64,000 bases of DNA from Bartonella rattaustraliani AUST/NH4 (GCF_000312565.1 NZ_CALW02000009.1:1-64000); one strand, 5' to 3'. Positions 53,718-63,904 are shown, counted from the first letter of the stretch. Numbers and translations are program-made. The notes: generated by a model not told the origin, from the letters alone.

Positions 53718-53924
53718 GAACTTGAGTAAAAAGCAGAGGGAAATAAGCAAGATACAATAAAATGATTCGCTTTTTTAATGCGAATCAGTCACTTAAAGCT
53801 TATTATGAGGAAGTTTGTGTAGGCGGCGTTTTTATAGAGAATGACGATTAAATTTTGGGAAAAGCGGGATATTGATTCTTGGCTATAGGGTGCAGAGATT
53901 ATCTCAAAAAGATTGAGAGGTGGT

Positions 53925-53956
53925 CGGGGAAACTTCTGGAGTTTTCCCGCGTTTTT
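53925..53956 (+). terminator. Terminator between dnaG and rpoD
   Basis: A 10-bp stem (CGGGGAAACT with AGTTTTCCCG, one G-T pair) with a TCTGG loop is followed by CG and TTTTT. It suggests that rpoD is largely transcribed from its own promoter. A second inverted repeat (TGATTCGC with GCGAATCA) lies at about 53763-53788, nearer the dnaG stop. Confidence 0.75.
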
Positions 53957-54111
53957 GTGTGAATGACAAGGCATATACAAAATTGATTTTCCCAATAGCA
54001 ATCTCTTCCAAGAGAAAGTATATTTGGGGAATTTAAATTGTTGATACGTTTAGTGAGAATGCAAAGAACTGGTCACGTAGAAACTGTGCAGTGATCAAGT
54101 GGAGTTACGGT

Positions 54112-56124
54112 ATGGCAACAAAGGTTAAACAGAAAGATAATGTGGAAGTAACGAACCAAGCAAGTTTGGATAGTCCTCTTCTTGATTTTTCTGATGATGC
54201 CATCAAGAAAATGGTTAAACTTGCCCAAAAAAAAGGGTACGTGACCATGGATGAGCTGAATGCAGTTCTTCCTTCTGGCGAGGTTATCTCCGAACAAATT
54301 GAAGATATCTTGGCGATGTTTTCCGAGATGGGTATTAATGTTGTGGATGATGAAGATGAAGTCGATCCTGAAAATTACGAGGAAGAGGTTACGGTCGAAG
54401 GCGGTGATCTCGTAGAAGCCTCTAGTCATGCAATTGCGACAACAACGAATAAGCGTGAGGTTGCCGATCGTACTGATGACCCGGTGCGTATGTATTTGCG
54501 GGAGATGGGAGCTGTTGAACTGCTTTCACGAGAAGGCGAAATTGCTATTGCTAAGCGTATTGAAGCAGGGCGTGAGACAATGATTGCAGGGCTTTGTGAG
54601 AGCCCTTTGACTTTTCAGGCTCTTATTATCTGGCGTGAGGAATTGAAAGAACAGCGGGTTCTTCTTCGTGAAATTATCGACCTTGAAATGACTTATGCTG
54701 GTCCAGAAGCAAAACAGGCCCCTGTTGTTGAGCGCAGTGACGTTGATAAAGTAAAAGAAGATAAAATATCTTCTGGTATGCGCAATATTGAGGGTATTGC
54801 GGCAGAAGGGGGGATTGAGGAAGAGGATGAAGACGATGATGAAGTCAATTTGTCATTGGCTGCAATGGAAAATGAACTCTGTCCTCAAGTTATGGAAACA
54901 TTGGATTTTATTGCTCAAGCCTATGTAAAATTACGAAAATTACAAGATCAGCATGTTGAGAGCAGTTTGGCAGAGCGTAAAGAAGGTGCTCTTTCGCCAT
55001 CTCAGAGAAAAAAATACATTCAATTAAAGGGTGAGTTGGTTCAAGCTGTCAAATCTCTTTCTTTGAATCAAAATCGTATCGAGTCCTTGGTGGAGCAGCT
55101 GTATGACATTAACAAAAGGCTGATCCATAATGAGGGTAAGCTAAAACGGATTGCTAACGCCTATGGCATTGGTCATGAAGATTTTTTAAATGCATATCAA
55201 GGCCGTGAATTAGATGCCGATTGGGTAAATTATATTACAACTTTGCCTGGATCTGGTTGGAAAGAGTTTTCTGTACGTGAAGCGAAAGAAATACAACGTT
55301 TGCGGAGTGAAATACAAAATCTTGCGCAAGAAACGGCCATTTCTATTGGTGAATTCCGCCGGATTGTTACGCAGGTGCAAAAAGGTGAACGCGAATCAAC
55401 AATTGCAAAAAAAGAAATGGTGGAAGCAAATTTGCGGCTCGTTATTTCCATTGCAAAAAAATACACCAATCGTGGGTTGCAGTTTCTTGATCTTATCCAG
55501 GAAGGCAATATCGGTTTGATGAAGGCTGTGGATAAGTTTGAATATCGGCGTGGATACAAATTTTCTACTTATGCCACATGGTGGATTCGTCAGGCTATTA
55601 CGCGCTCAATTGCTGATCAGGCACGTACTATTCGTATTCCTGTTCATATGATTGAAACAATTAATAAGATTGTTCGTACATCGCGTCAGATTCTCCATGA
55701 AATTGGACGGGAGCCTACACCGGAAGAATTGTCTAGTAAACTTTCTATGCCTTTAGAAAAGGTGCGGAAAGTTCTTAAAATTGCAAAAGAGCCTATCTCA
55801 CTTGAAACGCCCGTTGGTGATGAAGATGATTCTCATTTGGGTGATTTTATTGAGGATAGAAATGCATTATTGCCGATTGATGCAGCTATTCAGGCTAATT
55901 TACGAGATACAACTACACGTGTGCTTGCCTCATTAACACCACGGGAAGAACGGGTTTTGCGCATGCGTTTTGGGATAGGGATGAATACTGATCACACGTT
56001 GGAAGAGGTTGGCCAGCAATTCTCCGTTACGCGAGAGCGTATCCGTCAGATTGAAGCAAAAGCACTTCGTAAATTGAAGCATCCTAGCCGTTCACGCAAA
56101 TTGCGGAGTTTTCTCGATTCTTAA
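54112..56124 (+). CDS. rpoD: RNA polymerase primary sigma factor (sigma-70)
   Basis: A 670-residue housekeeping sigma factor. Region 1.1 is N-terminal ([20 protein letters not shown], differing slightly in the window as [11 protein letters not shown]). A long acidic non-conserved region follows at about residues 130-400. Regions 2.1-2.4 include [20 protein letters not shown] and [20 protein letters not shown]. Region 4.2 is [21 protein letters not shown] use the ATG at 54112 with GGAG 9 bases upstream; a GTG 7 codons earlier lacks support. The protein sets the promoter specificity of all housekeeping genes here. Confidence 0.98.
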   Translation: MATKVKQKDNVEVTNQASLDSPLLDFSDDAIKKMVKLAQKKGYVTMDELNAVLPSGEVISEQIEDILAMFSEMGINVVDDEDEVDPENYEEEVTVEGGDLVEASSHAIATTTNKREVADRTDDPVRMYLREMGAVELLSREGEIAIAKRIEAGRETMIAGLCESPLTFQALIIWREELKEQRVLLREIIDLEMTYAGPEAKQAPVVERSDVDKVKEDKISSGMRNIEGIAAEGGIEEEDEDDDEVNLSLAAMENELCPQVMETLDFIAQAYVKLRKLQDQHVESSLAERKEGALSPSQRKKYIQLKGELVQAVKSLSLNQNRIESLVEQLYDINKRLIHNEGKLKRIANAYGIGHEDFLNAYQGRELDADWVNYITTLPGSGWKEFSVREAKEIQRLRSEIQNLAQETAISIGEFRRIVTQVQKGERESTIAKKEMVEANLRLVISIAKKYTNRGLQFLDLIQEGNIGLMKAVDKFEYRRGYKFSTYATWWIRQAITRSIADQARTIRIPVHMIETINKIVRTSRQILHEIGREPTPEELSSKLSMPLEKVRKVLKIAKEPISLETPVGDEDDSHLGDFIEDRNALLPIDAAIQANLRDTTTRVLASLTPREERVLRMRFGIGMNTDHTLEEVGQQFSVTRERIRQIEAKALRKLKHPSRSRKLRSFLDS

Positions 56125-56742
56125 TAGGAATAGGATTGGTGCGTTTTCTAAAATTTTTCCTTTCTTGATGTGTGTAGATGAAAAGCATATTATTTCGGTA
56201 TGCTTTTGGGGTGTGTATAGGGCAGACGGCAAACAATCTATAGAAAGTTTGTGGTATCAATATTTCCTTGCTTTGGTATTTGTACTATTTTCTCTCACCG
56301 GGGAGGGCGCGCGACCTTGTATGGTCATTTCTCAAAGAGGTGGAATGAGAGCGAAAGTGTTATGCTCTGTGTAAGTAGTTTCAGAGATAGGGTGTCTTAT
56401 ATTATTTACAAAGATGTATTGACTTATGAATAGGTAAAGTATTTTTGTCTTATGGAAGTTCCGACAAGTCATTTATATTAATCTGTGGGGAATTTAAATA
56501 TTCTACCAGACTTCAGATTGTAAAATATTCAAAACAGCGTGTTATCGTTATTTTTTATACTTGTTCGTAACAGATATTTTGAAGTATTCTTTTTTCAGAT
56601 GAGATGTTTTTTATAAAGTGTATTTTTTATGAGCTGGTTTGAGAAAGTTTTTTTTAGATATTTCATGTTTTGAAGAGATAAAAATCTATGAAATTGTAAA
56701 TATTGGATCTTTCTATTCTACCTTTATGATTTTATTAAGGCG
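56125..56742. other. Spacer downstream of rpoD, no gene
   Basis: 618 bases between rpoD and the YcgN gene. Two overlapping short frames (56165-56433) have no family. No clear terminator hairpin with T run follows rpoD directly. Confidence 0.5.
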
Positions 56743-57216
56743 ATGGCAAAACTTATGAATAAAAAACTGCCCTTTTGGGAAGTCAAAAAACTAGAAGAAA
56801 TTTCTGCTTCTGAGTGGGAGAGTCTTTGTGATGGTTGTGGGCTTTGCTGCTTACACAAAGTAGAAGATGATGATACTGGTGACATTTATACAACCAGTGT
56901 TGCTTGTCGTCTTTTAGAGAAAGAAACCTGTCGGTGTCGTAACTACACAAATCGTCAATCGGTTGTTGCCAATTGCATAGCATTAGATGCTGCGACGGTT
57001 AAAACCGCACGTTGGCTTCCAGAAAGTTGTGCCTATAGGTTGATTAATGAGGGAAAAGATCTTCCATGGTGGCATCCACTAGTGTCTGGAAATTGTCAGA
57101 CGGTGCATCAAACAGAATTTTCTGTCCGTGGACAGATAGAAGTTTACGAAGATGCGTTATCCTCTGAAGAAGCTTATCTTTATCACATCACTGGTCTTCT
57201 CTGTGAAGGTCAGTGA
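56743..57216 (+). CDS. YcgN family cysteine-cluster protein
   Basis: A 157-residue member of the UPF0153/UPF0260 (YcgN) group. An N-terminal cysteine cluster reads CDGCGLCCLHK, and more cysteines follow in ACRLLEKETCRCRNY and NCIALD, suitable for an Fe-S cluster or zinc. WLPESCAYRLINEGKDLPWW and HPLVSGN are family signatures. Function is unknown. AAGG lies just before the ATG; a second in-frame ATG is 5 codons downstream. It is convergent with the SIMPL gene. Confidence 0.93.
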   Translation: MAKLMNKKLPFWEVKKLEEISASEWESLCDGCGLCCLHKVEDDDTGDIYTTSVACRLLEKETCRCRNYTNRQSVVANCIALDAATVKTARWLPESCAYRLINEGKDLPWWHPLVSGNCQTVHQTEFSVRGQIEVYEDALSSEEAYLYHITGLLCEGQ

Positions 57217-57255
57217 TATGATTGTTTTACGCAATAACTAATGATGTTATAGGAT

Positions 57256-57993
57256 TTAATCTATCGCAAATACCACGGTAACATTAACATTGTAGCTTAA
57301 TTCACCCCCTGAAAAATTTGTCTCAGCAGAGTCTGCACTTGCTGATCTGCTCATGAGATGTGGTGTGGGATGGTAATGATCATCATTTTCATTGATTCTC
57401 ATAATTTTTCCTAATTTTAAATGGGCTGCTTCTGCTATAGTTTCTGCTTTTGAGATAGCTTCAGCAATGGCTTTCTTTCGTGCATCTTGATAAAATGGTT
57501 TTGTATTTGCATTGGTAAAGGTAATACCGCTCACTGAGTTGACACCAAGTGCCATGGCTTGATCAAATATTTTACCAGCATTGGCGAGATCACGAATACG
57601 CACTGTTAAAGAGTTTGAAACATGATAAATTTTTTCGTTCTCTTTTTTTTCATTATGTTTATCTGAGCTAAATTGATAAATAGATAAACCCGATGTTTGC
57701 AAATCATTGGCTTGAATGCCACTGTTCTTGAAAGCATTTACAATATCATTCATAGATTTATTGTTGTCTGCTAATGCTTTTTGGGCCGTTTTGTCCTCTG
57801 TAATAACGGCTAGATTGATAATTGCCATATCTGGTGTTGCTTGGCTTTCACCTGTTGCAGTCACTGTAATCGTTGTGTTTTTCATTTTGCTTTCTTCAGC
57901 ATGTACAGTAGGCGATGTGGTAAGCAGTGTGAGCGCTACCATAGCTGCTTTGATTGCGTAATGATTTAACGGTTGAAAAACTGTTTTTTTCAT
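57256..57993 (-). CDS. SIMPL domain-containing protein (DUF541), exported
   Basis: A 245-residue protein with a signal peptide (cleavage near residue 33, SPTVHAEE). The SIMPL/DUF541 domain follows, with TTITVTATGESQATPDMAI at its start, VSNSLTVRIRDLANAGKIFD in the middle, and KAIAEAISKAETIAEAAHLK. BP26 of Brucella is the best-known relative, an immunodominant periplasmic antigen forming channel-like oligomers, and this protein is probably the orthologue. I use the ATG at 57993, which has AAAGGAG at 5 bases; the frame extends 13 codons further. Confidence 0.92.
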   Translation of the reverse strand: MKKTVFQPLNHYAIKAAMVALTLLTTSPTVHAEESKMKNTTITVTATGESQATPDMAIINLAVITEDKTAQKALADNNKSMNDIVNAFKNSGIQANDLQTSGLSIYQFSSDKHNEKKENEKIYHVSNSLTVRIRDLANAGKIFDQAMALGVNSVSGITFTNANTKPFYQDARKKAIAEAISKAETIAEAAHLKLGKIMRINENDDHYHPTPHLMSRSASADSAETNFSGGELSYNVNVTVVFAID

Positions 57994-58153
57994 TTCTACT
58001 CCTTTACATTCGTTCTTTTGATATTTTCCCATTTTTGCAAGTTCTTGTAAAGAAATTAGGGCATTAGAAAAAAAAACGATAAAAAAGATGAATTATAATT
58101 TCAGTAGCCTCTTGTATCATAGAGCGTTTTAGTTTAGAGAGAACCAGTCTGTG

Positions 58154-58230
58154 GGGCCTGTAGCTCAATTGGTTAGAGCCAGCGGCTCATAACCGCTTGG
58201 TTGGGGGTTCGAGTCCCTCCGGGCCCACCA
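58154..58230 (+). tRNA. tRNA with CAU anticodon (elongator Met or Ile2)
   Basis: A complete 77-base cloverleaf with encoded CCA. The acceptor GGGCCTG pairs with CGGGCCC, the D arm reads AGCTCAATTGGTTAGAGC, the anticodon CAT sits in GGCTCATAACC, and the T arm GGGGG-TTCGAGT-CCCTC contains one G-T pair. The initiator features (unpaired first position, three G-C anticodon pairs) are absent, so it is elongator tRNA-Met or the tRNA-Ile2 whose C34 is converted to lysidine. The two cannot be separated by eye. A prophage-like remnant tract starts downstream. Confidence 0.95.
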
Positions 58231-59554
58231 TTAAAACTGTATAGGGAAATTTATAAACTCCGTGCAGTTTGCTTTTTGATATGTTTTTTTATCCTAGTCC
58301 TGTTTGTAATTTTTCCTTTATTTTTTGCGCGTTGTTCTTGATCAGTTCTTTTACTGTAGAGAGAGCTGTGATGTCTTTAGGAGAGATGAAGATTTGTTTT
58401 CATTTACGATATCGTAGCATCTGTATGAAGTTTGACATTGTTCCTTTTCTGAGTTCAATGCACTGATTTTTAAATTTTTCTGCTTATATCTCTCATGAAA
58501 GAGAAAGACTTCTTTGAGGCGTTTACTTCTGCTTGTTCTAAAAACTGAGTGTTATCATTCTGATAAAATCAATTTTGAAGTATTTGGATGCATTGAATAT
58601 ATTAGAAGAGTATTTATTTTTTTCTGCATATTTTTTCATTGTGATGCAAGCGCATATACAAAAATACGTAGCCTCTATGGTTTTATTCATCGTATAAGTT
58701 CAATGATATAACACATAAACGATATTTTCTTTCGTCTCAATCGAGAAGTTCTTTTACTGTTGGGGGGAACCTTTCTACAGTTGTGGTTGGAATATCTTAT
58801 AAAATTTCTTGATCAAGTATCTCGTTCAAGTCTTTCAAAGAGTTTTAGGCAATTGCAGGTGTTCTTTTGTGTTATTTAATAGTCATATGCATCTTTATTG
58901 TTCTGTTAAGAAATATTTTTTAGGGAGATGGAAATCTTTTTTTCTAGGCTCTCTTTATAAGTTCTGTTTCACTTTTTCTGTTTGAATGATTCTTGAAGAG
59001 CAAACCATAAGATTTTTTATTTTATTCAATAAGGTTATTTGAAGTGATACGATGAAAATGCTTGTTTCTGTGCTTTACTATTTTGTTTGTCTGTTTATTT
59101 GGAAGCATTTTTTCTCTATTTGTACAAGTCTATTTGCTGGTTGCTTTCATTGTGTGCAGAAATGCCAAAAGCAGGATTTCTTGTTTTTACGTTTAATGTT
59201 GAAATGCGATTTTGTTCCATACAAAAAGCTCTTATTCCTTTTGTAAATATTGGTGCAACTTATGTGTATATATCATTGGGGCTTGACCAGTTGTATCTTT
59301 TTAAGTATTGCCATTTTTGTTCATGATAGATCTCGAGGTCAGTATTTCGAGGAAGGTTTCCAGGGGAGGAGACTCCGTTTGATAAGTACATCACAGAGTC
59401 GTAGACAGCGCCACTGTTCATAGGAGCTGTATATATTGCATTGTTATATTTTTATTTTGCGATATCATTTAAAAATATAAGTAGTTCTATGTAGAATAAG
59501 ATTGTGGTGTGTTTTTTCAAAGTAAGTTTGTTCAAATTTTCTCATGTAGAGTTC
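58231..59554. other. Gene-free AT-rich tract behind the tRNA
   Basis: About 1.3 kb with only short Phe/Cys-rich open frames (60-80 codons) of no coding character. I did not find a second copy of the tRNA 3' end that would mark an attachment site. The composition fits an eroded integrated element. Confidence 0.5.
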
Positions 59555-59740
59555 TCAAACATATCCACAGATGTTTTTACGTCGATCCGTTATTGGTTCG
59601 AATCGCGAGAGTTCAATGGTGTTGTTGGTAAAAACGATGTTTTCTGTTTCATCATGGTACATAACTAACAGAGTTCCATCCGATTTTATAAAAACCAACA
59701 GTAGGTGATTGTTTTCATACTGTCTATTGCAGATATTTTT
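59555..59740 (-). pseudogene. Short conserved-looking open frame, probably a gene fragment
   Basis: An open minus frame of about 61 codons between two stops encodes NHLLLVFIKSDGTLLVMYH and TNNTIELSRFEPITDRRKN. It has balanced, soluble-protein composition, unlike the surrounding chance frames. No ATG lies at its beginning (a TTG at 59698 and an ATG at 59662 are internal options). I do not recognise the family; it could be a decayed phage gene. Confidence 0.35.
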
Positions 59741-59802
59741 TTAAAGGTATGGGATATAGGTGTAAACGTTTTAGCGTTAGTGTTTTGACTTTAGGGAGTA
59801 TA

Positions 59803-59988
59803 ATGATGAAGAATAGCAAAAAGTCTGAAACAGCTTTATCTGATATAATTGTAAAATGGGAGGCTTTGACTACGGCTCAAAAGCAAGAGATCTTAGAAAG
59901 AGTGGAACACTCTACGGATTCTTCTCTGTTAACAGAACATTTAAAGCCTCAATCTTCTTTTTGTCTCCAGACGAAATTAAAGCGATGA
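59803..59988 (+). CDS. Small hypothetical protein, convergent with the Cro/C1-type regulator
   Basis: A 61-residue polypeptide, MMKNSKKSETALSDIIVKW followed by the helical LTTAQKQEILERVE. GGGAG lies 6 bases before the ATG pair, and the first 45 residues have normal coding composition. The last part overlaps the 3' end of the convergent regulator gene by 77 bases, which is unusual, and the tail may be non-native. No family is recognised; small genes next to phage repressors are common. Confidence 0.45.
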   Translation: MMKNSKKSETALSDIIVKWEALTTAQKQEILERVEHSTDSSLLTEHLKPQSSFCLQTKLKR

Positions 59989-60226
59989 GTTTTAAATCTT
60001 CATCGGAGATATTAAAACCAGTTATGACGTATATGGCGCTTGCATTTCCAAGTGTATTCAGAATAGCCATAAGTTTATCCACAGATGGCCTTTTTCCTCC
60101 ATGTATCATTTGTTGTACATAGTTTTGGCCACAGCCCGCTGCTCTGCTTATTTCAATCATTGTGCGTCCATCACTTTTTATCAATTCAATTAAGCGTTTA
60201 AACCAATCTTTTTCAGGCTTCGTCAT
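59912..60226 (-). CDS. Cro/C1-type helix-turn-helix regulator, prophage-like
   Basis: A 104-residue protein. The N-terminal half is a lambda-repressor-like helix-turn-helix: WFKRLIELIKSDGRTMIEIS, then RAAGCGQNYVQQMIHGGKR and PSVDKLMAILNTLG. A short C-terminal segment (FNISDEDLKLIALISSGDKK) resembles the ends of small phage regulators. AAAGG lies 9 bases before the ATG at 60226; an earlier in-frame start 6 codons upstream is less likely. It probably controlled a phage or mobile element that is now largely lost. Target operators are not identifiable. Confidence 0.8.
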   Translation of the reverse strand: MTKPEKDWFKRLIELIKSDGRTMIEISRAAGCGQNYVQQMIHGGKRPSVDKLMAILNTLGNASAIYVITGFNISDEDLKLIALISSGDKKKIEALNVLLTEKNP

Positions 60227-60677
60227 TTTTAGACCTTTACACATTTACGCTATAGCGTTATTATAACGCTGCGAATCTAGGATATATGGTATAAGGAGTG
60301 TTAAAGTATCCATGCGTAATTTTTCGCTTAGGAAGGATGTAGAGTTGTTTTTAATTAATAACAAAATGTCCCCATATACTTTCAGGTTCGAATAAGTAAA
60401 AAATGGTTGTTTAGTTCTACGATTGTGACAGGGCGTATGCGTATAACCACAAGTAAGGGCACACATTCGTATTCTTATGAGATGTATACTAATGGTATAC
60501 GCAGCTGCACTATAAATCAAGATATACTCCAACATTGGCATTTATAAGAAATTTCTTACATAAAGGCAGTGTGTGGGCATAATGAGGTTTCACAATCTTA
60601 AGGAAAAGGGTTGCGGCTGTAAATAAGCATATGAATTCGTGAGCAAAAAGTGCTGATTTTCCTTTTTGTTTTTATAG

Positions 60678-61256
60678 ATGAGATTACTATTTGGTATCAT
60701 ATGTGTGTGGGCATTAAAAGGTTTTGAAAACATAATTGGTGCATTTATAGAGCATGAGGGTCATTTTAATTATAGAAGTTATGGTTTGCTGGAATGCAAT
60801 ATAGGCTGTGGTGTTTTATTGAGGATGGATGAGTTTTTGATAGTGCCTCATTTATCATGATGTTTGTGTTTGCAATAATATCTGTGTTCATAAGAGTGCA
60901 CAGATATATTGTGTGGTTTCTATTTTCAGCATCGTTTGTATTTATACTCAAACATATTGTGGTATGCGGTTTTATAGTAGGTTGTATGTTTACGATACAA
61001 GGTAAGAATTTTCTGTAATTCTAAGGTTAATGAAAATGCATATGTTAACAGTGGTACGGAATTTTATGATTGTGTTTTGGTAAGTGTGATTTTCGTTGAA
61101 GCCTTTGGTAAGCTTTATTTTTACGGTAATGCTGAGGTTTTCAAGAATTCTCAGATTTATAATCATCATTTGATTTATGGTTGTGCAAAGCTTTGTGTGA
61201 AAGTAAAGGCTTTTGGGAGTTTAGAGACTTTCACAATGATGACAGGATTCGCATAG
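60678..61256 (+). pseudogene. Phage-type left-handed beta-helix (hexapeptide repeat) protein, frameshifted
   Basis: The first part encodes VWALKGFENIIGAFIEHEGH, matching the N-terminal cap of phage-associated hexapeptide-repeat proteins (family pattern A-L-K-D-F ... G-G-F-I-E). It stops at 60860. The next part, from about 60856 in another frame, reads NICVHKSAQIYCVVSIF. From about 61005 a third stretch in yet another frame runs to the TAG at 61254-61256, with KLYFYGNAEVFKNSQIYNHH and LIYGCAKLCVKVKAFG. Hydrophobic residues recur every six positions across all parts. At least two frameshifts or stops separate them, so it is a dead gene. Confidence 0.65.
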
Positions 61257-61576
61257 GATTTTGTATTCTGTGTGTTTAAAAAAGAGAATCAAGAACGTGT
61301 GGATAGGGTATTTTGTGAGCTTATTACGCTGTTATCGTAGTTCTATTCTTGTATTTTATGTAAATAAATATCGTGCAAAATTGGCATGAAGCTATATCTC
61401 TTATAGCTTTTGTGGTTTCTGTTTTGTGTTTTTTATTAGCGTGTTTTTATGGAGAAATAAGGAGATCAAGAGTGGTGACTCTTGGCATGTGTGTTTTGCA
61501 TTCTTTTTTTGGCTGAAGGCAAAGCAAAATAAATTCGTTGAGATGATCGATTCAATGACAATTCAAGGATATAAAA

Positions 61577-61891
61577 ATGAGTGTAAACGAAATTTTATTG
61601 GGAGTGGTGATTGTTGTTTTGTTTTTCAGTTGGGGCATGTTTCGGTCAGTTTCCTATTATCGTATTCAGGTTAAAGCTCTTAAAGAAGAAGCAAGAAAGA
61701 TGAAACACGCGTTCTTAAGAGAGACTATGAAGATGACTGAGGAAAGAGAGCGGGCGATTAGAGAGCAAAGTATGGTGATTAAAAGACGTGAGCAAGCGAT
61801 TGAAAAACTGAAAAAGCAAGTTAAACAGTACGAGAAAGTCATAAAGCAATATAAAGAAAAAGTTCAAGTGGAAGATGAAGAAAAAAGGTGA
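61577..61891 (+). CDS. Membrane-anchored coiled-coil protein (hypothetical)
   Basis: A 104-residue protein. An N-terminal transmembrane helix (EILLGVVIVVLFFSWGMF, about residues 5-22) is followed by a continuous charged helix rich in K, E and R (residues 28-100), with heptad-like KRREQAIEKLKKQVKQYEKV. AAGGA lies 8 bases before the ATG. The layout, one anchor and one long coiled coil, resembles small phage Rz-like lysis proteins or structural membrane proteins, but I cannot name a family. It lies between two hexapeptide-repeat remnants. Confidence 0.6.
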   Translation: MSVNEILLGVVIVVLFFSWGMFRSVSYYRIQVKALKEEARKMKHAFLRETMKMTEERERAIREQSMVIKRREQAIEKLKKQVKQYEKVIKQYKEKVQVEDEEKR

Positions 61892-62019
61892 TTGTATCTG
61901 TAATTTGGTCATATTTGTGTCTTCAAGGTTTTGAAAATAGGAAGAAAGATGATTGAGAAGGCTGAATAGAGAGAGATTTATTTTATGAAAACATAAAATC
62001 CATTATTCTTTGATTATTT

Positions 62020-62301
62020 TTATGTTTACAGTGTAAGTTCGTATCATCACACGTTAGCTTCCAATACTGATTTCTCTTTACAGGGATTCGTTTAGTGGTG
62101 GTTACGGTTTTTTCCAATACGCCAATCTATTCCCATGTTTGGGTTTATACGAGTATTCAAATTTATGGGAGGACACTCTTTAGTAGAAATTTACAAGTCT
62201 GTAGATAGGTTGTTATTAAGAATACACGTATAGAGTTCTGCGACCGTTTATGAAAATGTAATTGGCTATGGTAATGTCTATATTGCTGAAAATAATTTTT
62301 A
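62020..62301 (+). pseudogene. Second hexapeptide-repeat remnant
   Basis: Three short stretches in different frames show six-residue periodicity: VYSVSSYHHTLASNTDFS, then from about 62071 NTPIYSHVWVYTSIQIYGRT up to a stop at 62206-62208, and finally VYENVIGYGNVYIAENNF ending at 62301. The same kind of repeat is found at 60678-61256. It is either the far end of the same ancestral gene or a second copy; no start or cap is visible here. Confidence 0.5.
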
Positions 62302-62798
62302 AAGTGGTTTGTTTGGATAGTAAAGTATATTATAAGAATATCTTCAACAAATGGGCATAAAAAGATGTATAGAAATAGCAAAAGACTGTTCGTTAGAAGA
62401 TAAAGCGAACAAATTGATTGTAATGATCAGATAAAAAAATAACCAGAAAAAGATATATACAGAAAATATTGGGTATTTATTGGGATGATCATAATTCATG
62501 AGTTGCGTGTTTTCTGTCATATTTCTTCTATCTTATCAAAAAGATGCAGGCTTTTGGGAGGGGGAGTGATGGTATTTATGAGGGTCTTTATGGATGTTTT
62601 GGAGAGAAAGGTAGCATATGCGGGAGGCTTTATCTCATTTGATGTATGTTAGCAATTATGTTAACAAAGCATCCTTTCCCCCAAATATCTTTGTTCATTA
62701 AAGAAAATCCATCTTCTTTTGCCTATCATAAAAGTAAGGCACAGGACTTTAAATATACAAAGCAAAGACTTTTATTTTAATGGTAAAGAACATGAGAA

Positions 62799-62972
62799 TC
62801 ACAATTCTTTAATAAGAGCTTTATGCGTAATTTCTTTTATCTGCTCAATATTTATCAAAATATCTTGTTTTGTTGGGTAGCCCTTACTCGAAAAAGCGAT
62901 TTTTTGTTCGTCTCTTGACATTAAACGCCAATACCATTGATTGTGAACTCCTTGAAACACCTCAAAATACAT
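62799..62972 (-). CDS. DUF1508 (YegP-like) microprotein
   Basis: A 57-residue protein with one DUF1508 unit: MYFEVFQGVHNQWYWRLMS, then QKIAFSSKGYPTKQDILINI, then a closing helix EQIKEITHKALIKEL. E. coli YegP has two such units; single-unit forms are common. The pattern W-R-L, I-A-x-S-x-G-Y and a following helix is diagnostic. The ATG at 62972 is preceded by GGTAAGAAG. The role is unknown, sometimes described as stress-related. The frame is intact although the surrounding tract is decayed. Confidence 0.75.
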   Translation of the reverse strand: MYFEVFQGVHNQWYWRLMSRDEQKIAFSSKGYPTKQDILINIEQIKEITHKALIKEL

Positions 62973-63364
62973 GCTTCTTACCTTATAAAATATCCGATAA
63001 TTATTTAGGATAAATATTCAACTAATATGACTATGAAGATTAAGGTATGTCTCTATAACAAGTAATCAATATATTCCCCTTCATTTTTTTTCTCTAAAAA
63101 AAATACTTTCTATAAAAGCTATATTCTCTAACAAGAAAATATTTATTGTCAATAATATGTGAATTTTCGCTTTATAATATAGTAATTGTTTTTTTTATTG
63201 TATGTAATTCGTAATATTTTCTTTTTTATTAATTTTTTTATATTTTATTACTTTACTCTAAAATAATCTTATAAAGAGTGCAAAACTTCCTCAGTACAGA
63301 AAACAAAGATTGTTTCCGTTCTGATAAAGTTCATATGTGTTGCTATTTTTTGAAATAAGGATGC
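62973..63364. other. Very AT-rich spacer
   Basis: 392 bases without an open frame of interest. From about 63085 to 63260 the sequence is almost exclusively A and T. It lies between two genes transcribed in the same minus direction. Confidence 0.5.
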
Positions 63365-63904
63365 TTATTGATTAGCTATAACTTCTTTTTGTGATATGCT
63401 TCGGATGAGCAAATCAATAAACAAGCTTAGGGTATAGGAATTCGCCATTTTCGCTTTCATATCAATCAGAGAAGTTGCCATTTTAGGATTAGGGCTATGA
63501 GATGAGCCTTGTTTTGATAAATATTGCTGCAATTTCTCGTAAGAGCTATCAATTTTTTCTTGATCAAGTTCTTCATTAGAATCACTTTTGAAAAGTGTTT
63601 CTTCAAGCCCCTCGATTTTTTTTATAAAATAGTTCCAGTCAAAGCTGCCTTTAGTGTATTCAGCATCGAACATTTTCCCTTGTCCGGTTAAGAGCCAATT
63701 AATATTGACACCGTATAGTGTTCGGTATGTTTGTAGGACACTCAGATTGGGTTCTCTTTCTCCACGTTCATAAAAAGCGATGGAGTTTTTTGTCATGCTA
63801 AAGCTTTTAGCCAGTGTTTCACGTGATGGATCCCCTAAAGCAAGGCACACATAACGTAAACGTTTTCCAAATATCGTTTTTGATTCAGTTTCAGGACGTG
63901 CCAC
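63365..63904 (-). CDS. XRE-family phage-repressor-like regulator
   Basis: A 179-residue protein. The N-terminal helix-turn-helix (about residues 10-75) reads FGKRLRYVCLALGDPSRETL, AKSFSMTKNSIAFYERGERE and PNLSVLQTYRTLYGVNINWL. The last part, with LLTGQG, is the usual end of C1-like repressor DNA-binding domains. The remaining 100 residues are helical and lack the S24 peptidase dyad, so it is not a LexA-type self-cleaving repressor. The start is GTG at 63904 with GAGGGAGA upstream. It indicates a prophage or related element, perhaps continuing beyond the window. Confidence 0.85.
   Translation of the reverse strand: MARPETESKTIFGKRLRYVCLALGDPSRETLAKSFSMTKNSIAFYERGEREPNLSVLQTYRTLYGVNINWLLTGQGKMFDAEYTKGSFDWNYFIKKIEGLEETLFKSDSNEELDQEKIDSSYEKLQQYLSKQGSSHSPNPKMATSLIDMKAKMANSYTLSLFIDLLIRSISQKEVIANQ

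Noticed and set aside
58154-58230. Initiator tRNA-fMet
   Set aside because: The first acceptor pair is a normal G-C pair, and the anticodon stem lacks the run of three G-C pairs next to the loop, so it is an elongator-type CAU tRNA.
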